Shown piece by piece: positions 5,444 through 5,462 of a stretch of 5,462 nt of DNA; within the stretch, counting starts at the first letter, position 1; every line of letters starts with the position of its first letter. The notes under the pieces were generated by a model, which had not been told where the DNA came from, did no database searches, and was given only the letters and a program-made list of their open reading frames with translations. The translations under genes were made by a program, and so were the position numbers. Source of the DNA: Clostridiales bacterium (GTDB taxonomy: Bacteria > Bacillota_A > Clostridia > Lachnospirales > Lachnospiraceae); assembly GCA_030154385.1 (NCBI GenBank), contig JASKJZ010000197.1, forward strand, positions 1-5,462. Direction: 5' to 3'.

Positions 5444-5462
5444 TGAGCACTCTCACTTATCG
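5444..5462 (+). promoter_or_regulatory. Possible left half of a CIRCE (HrcA) operator, cut by the window edge
   Basis: TGAGCACTC at 5444-5452 matches 8 of 9 bases of the CIRCE left arm TTAGCACTC. Exactly nine bases (5453-5461) follow, the CIRCE spacer length, and the last base of the window (5462) is G, the first base of the expected right arm GAGTGCTAA. CIRCE binds the repressor HrcA upstream of groESL or hrcA-grpE-dnaK in Firmicutes. Only half of the site is visible. The same bases also form a small local hairpin (GTGAG 5443-5447 with CTCAC 5452-5456), so this is tentative. Confidence 0.4.

Larger units (their letters stand above)
5194..5462 (+). other. 269-base non-coding region with promoter and leader-like sequence
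   Basis: No credible protein gene is seen on either strand between the terminator and the window edge. The stretch is very A+T-rich up to about 5270. It then holds a sigma-A-type promoter and about 150 bases of possible transcript with four small inverted repeats: 5318-5331, 5336-5354, 5425-5441 and 5443-5456. It is most simply the promoter and long 5' leader of a gene beyond the right edge; a small RNA is an alternative. I do not recognise any known riboswitch or T-box hallmark in it. Confidence 0.6.

Noticed and set aside
1..5462. Mobile elements, CRISPR arrays, tRNA or rRNA genes, defence genes
   Set aside because: No transposase or integrase frames, no regularly spaced repeats and no tRNA-like cloverleaf were seen; nearly all of the window is accounted for by conserved housekeeping genes.

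Overview
The window looks like chromosome of a low-GC Gram-positive anaerobe, most likely class Clostridia and perhaps a Lachnospiraceae relative. The evidence is the A+T-rich sequence, strong AGGAG-type ribosome binding sites, and the Firmicutes division cluster ylmE-sepF-ylmG(yggT)-ylmH-divIVA. The taxonomic placement is inferred from gene content and general sequence character, not from a database search.

Layout. All eight genes are on the + strand and closely packed from base 1 to 5171: the 3' end of ylmE (yggS family, cut by the window edge), sepF, yggT/ylmG, ylmH, divIVA, aroB, lspA and an rluD-type pseudouridine synthase gene. Gaps range from a 17-base overlap (aroB/lspA) to 34 bases (ylmH/divIVA). 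No terminator or convincing promoter is visible between them, so they can be read as one operon or the 3' part of one. A strong intrinsic terminator (5155-5193) closes the unit, and its upstream arm lies inside the last rluD codons.

The first five genes form the division block: SepF tethers FtsZ to the membrane, YggT is a small membrane protein, YlmH is an S4-type RNA-binding protein, DivIVA is a coiled-coil polar/septal scaffold, and YlmE is a PLP-homeostasis protein. The last three are general housekeeping: chorismate synthesis (AroB), lipoprotein maturation (LspA) and ribosomal RNA modification (RluD). In Bacillus subtilis, divIVA is followed by ileS and then lspA-rluD; here aroB occupies the place of ileS.

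The last 269 bases (5194-5462) hold no credible protein gene. They contain an A+T-rich stretch, a good sigma-A-type promoter (TTGACA, 18 bases, TAGAAT), a long leader-like region with small inverted repeats, and at the very edge a sequence resembling the left half of the CIRCE heat-shock operator. The next gene beyond the window may therefore be an HrcA-regulated chaperone gene. I found no previously undescribed system; the main open points are this 3' non-coding region and the location of aroB.
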